A stretch of DNA of 8,640 nucleotides from assembly GCA_016844365.1 (NCBI GenBank), contig JAENIT010000014.1:1-8640 (forward strand). The letters are read 5' to 3'. Each line of letters begins with the position of its first letter. The stretch's first letter is position 1. The notes under the pieces were generated by a model. That model saw only the letters and a program-made list of their open reading frames with translations. It had not been told where the DNA came from and ran no database searches. Source of the stretch: Dehalococcoidia bacterium (GTDB lineage: Bacteria > Chloroflexota > Dehalococcoidia > SHYD01 > SHYC01). This document shows, in pieces, positions 7,449-8,640 of the stretch. Position numbers and translations under genes: made by a program.

Positions 7449-8477
7449 TTGAGCACCAGGGTTGGAATTGATCTAGGGACTGCGAATGTCCTTGTCTATG
7501 TGAAAGGCAAGGGCATAGTGATTAACGAGCCTTCGGTGGTGGCCCTATCTATGCGTGATAACAGTATAGTAGCTGTGGGGCATGAGGCGCGCGACATGAT
7601 AGGGCGTGTACCTGGAAGCATATCCGTTATTCGCCCTATGAGAGAGGGTGTCATCGCTGATTACACCATTACCGAGGCTATGCTGCGCTATTTCATCGGC
7701 AAAGTCCGCAGCTTCTGGAGATTTTCTAAGCCGGAGGTCATGGTGTGCGTACCCGTCGGGGCTACCAGCGTAGAGCAGCGAGCAGTGCGGGATGCCGCAG
7801 AGCAGGCCGGCGCCAGGAGACCAGCCTACCTGATACCGGAACCCCTTGCCGCAGCCATAGGGGCTAAAATCCCAGTAGGTTCTCCCAGAGGCCACATGGT
7901 GCTGGACATTGGAGGCGGTAGAACCGAGGCCGCCGTCATATCCATGTACGGCATTGTGGTTAGTGAGTCGGTGCGAGTAGCGGGAGACAAGCTGGATGAG
8001 GCGATAATCTCCTTTGTAAAGCGTCGTCACAACCTCATCATAGGGGATAGGATGGCTGAGGAGGTAAAGATAGCAATCGGCAGCGCCATCCCCACTGATG
8101 ATGCGAAGGAGATAGAGGTCAGGGGTCGGGACCAAGTTACAGGCCTGCCCAGAACGGCAACCGTAACCTCAGCGGAGGCAACCCACGCCATATCCGACTG
8201 TTTAGCCGCTATAGTGGGGGCAGCAAAAACGGTGCTAATGAAAACTCCTCCAGAGCTCGCATCAGACGTAATAGACCAGGGTATTGTGGTCACCGGGGGT
8301 GGCGCCTTACTGAGACATATTGATGACTTTGTCTCTCAAGAGACCGGTATACCCTGCCACATCGCTCAGGACCCCCTGAGATGCGTTGCCATGGGAGCAG
8401 GATTGGCCTTAGAGCATCTGGACGATATTAAGAGAAACCTTCCCATCGGAGATGAACTTCTGGTAAGCAGCTACTAG
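7449..8477 (+). CDS. mreB: rod-shape-determining actin homologue MreB (Mbl-like position)
   Basis: A 342-residue bacterial actin that forms ATP-dependent membrane filaments steering lateral wall synthesis. The phosphate-1 loop is [12 protein letters not shown] at 6-17; [15 protein letters not shown] and [11 protein letters not shown] follow. The catalytic-side E131 lies in [10 protein letters not shown], phosphate-2 is [13 protein letters not shown] at 153-165, AGDKLDEAI begins at 178, and the adenosine motif [15 protein letters not shown] ends at 292. Phosphate-2 is normally GGGTTE; here codon 7920-7922 is AGA, so the first Thr is Arg158. Length is typical. The start is TTG 7449, preceded by AGAGGT at 7437-7442; it is chosen for that site and because the conserved N-terminus begins there. 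It follows murA by 19 bases. The order atpC-murA-mbl is also known in Bacillus, so this could be the Mbl-type paralogue. Its stop overlaps that of rex on the other strand. Confidence 0.95.
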   Translation: MSTRVGIDLGTANVLVYVKGKGIVINEPSVVALSMRDNSIVAVGHEARDMIGRVPGSISVIRPMREGVIADYTITEAMLRYFIGKVRSFWRFSKPEVMVCVPVGATSVEQRAVRDAAEQAGARRPAYLIPEPLAAAIGAKIPVGSPRGHMVLDIGGGRTEAAVISMYGIVVSESVRVAGDKLDEAIISFVKRRHNLIIGDRMAEEVKIAIGSAIPTDDAKEIEVRGRDQVTGLPRTATVTSAEATHAISDCLAAIVGAAKTVLMKTPPELASDVIDQGIVVTGGGALLRHIDDFVSQETGIPCHIAQDPLRCVAMGAGLALEHLDDIKRNLPIGDELLVSSY

Positions 8478-8640
8478 TTAGCCGCAGCTTTGGATTTAAT
8501 GGCTTTCAGATGGAAAGTCATGCTCTGTAAAGCCACCACCGGGTCGATATCCCGTACCCAAACACCCTCAGGTACTCTGGCCTGGAAAGGCGCGTAATTC
8601 AGGATCCCTTTTACGCCGCTTTCTACTAACATATCCGTCA
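8474..8640 (-). CDS. rex: redox-sensing transcriptional repressor Rex, C-terminal part (5' end outside the window)
   Basis: Reading the - strand from the right edge gives 54 residues and a TAG stop at 8476-8474. The stretch [20 protein letters not shown], followed by [19 protein letters not shown], matches the end of Rex, which in the family reads about GI-GILNFAP--L-VPE-V-V--VDL---L--L. Rex is a homodimer with an N-terminal winged helix and a C-terminal Rossmann domain that binds NADH; a high NADH/NAD+ ratio releases it from operators of respiratory and fermentation genes. The final helix that swaps between monomers is visible, then a short tail [10 protein letters not shown] that is longer than in many members. 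It converges on mreB with a four-base overlap. The DNA-binding and nucleotide-binding parts lie outside the window, so only the family is claimed. Confidence 0.86.
   Translation of the reverse strand, partial: TDMLVESGVKGILNYAPFQARVPEGVWVRDIDPVVALQSMTFHLKAIKSKAAAN

Noticed and set aside
7545..8135. Long open frame on the - strand inside mreB (196 codons)
   Set aside because: It is antisense to a clear MreB, and its translation shows no family features.

Overview
The window holds the downstream half of an F-type ATP synthase operon, followed by two cell-envelope genes, all on the + strand, and the tail of a convergent regulator gene on the - strand. Overall base composition is moderately GC-rich. 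GTG and TTG starts occur beside ATG. The organism is clearly a bacterium. The protein sequences and the mix of genes make me lean to Chloroflexota (Dehalococcoidia/SAR202-like), but this is an impression from sequence character and not a proof.

Layout: the C-terminal part of atpH (delta) enters from the left edge and ends at 425. A 172-base gap with short direct repeats and a possible -10 box follows. Then come atpA (598-2109), an unexpected small gene for an ABM-like alpha/beta-barrel protein with a C-terminal zinc ribbon (2142-2537), atpG (2553-3407), two small tandem genes that look like winged-helix proteins (3417-3686 and 3692-3982, noticeably AT-richer than the atp genes), atpD (4071-5465), a 250-base non-coding gap with overlapping inverted repeats and an extended -10 box, and atpC (5716-6132). 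Downstream are murA (6149-7429) and mreB (7449-8477). The last 167 bases are the 3' end of rex on the - strand, whose stop codon shares a CTAG with the stop of mreB.

How the genes work together: AtpA, AtpG, AtpD and AtpC form the F1 motor (alpha, gamma, beta, epsilon), and AtpH is the stator link to the membrane part, whose genes should lie upstream. MurA makes the first committed peptidoglycan precursor and MreB organises wall synthesis. The order atpC-murA-...-mreB/mbl is also known from Bacillus, so it is probably an old gene neighbourhood. Rex senses NADH/NAD+ and could link redox state to energy metabolism.

The unusual points are the three extra small genes inside the usually compact atpHAGDC block, a naturally Cys-to-Asp MurA active site (predicting fosfomycin insensitivity), a Thr-to-Arg change in the phosphate-2 loop of MreB, and the structured gap before atpC. 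I saw no mobile element, CRISPR array, tRNA or rRNA.
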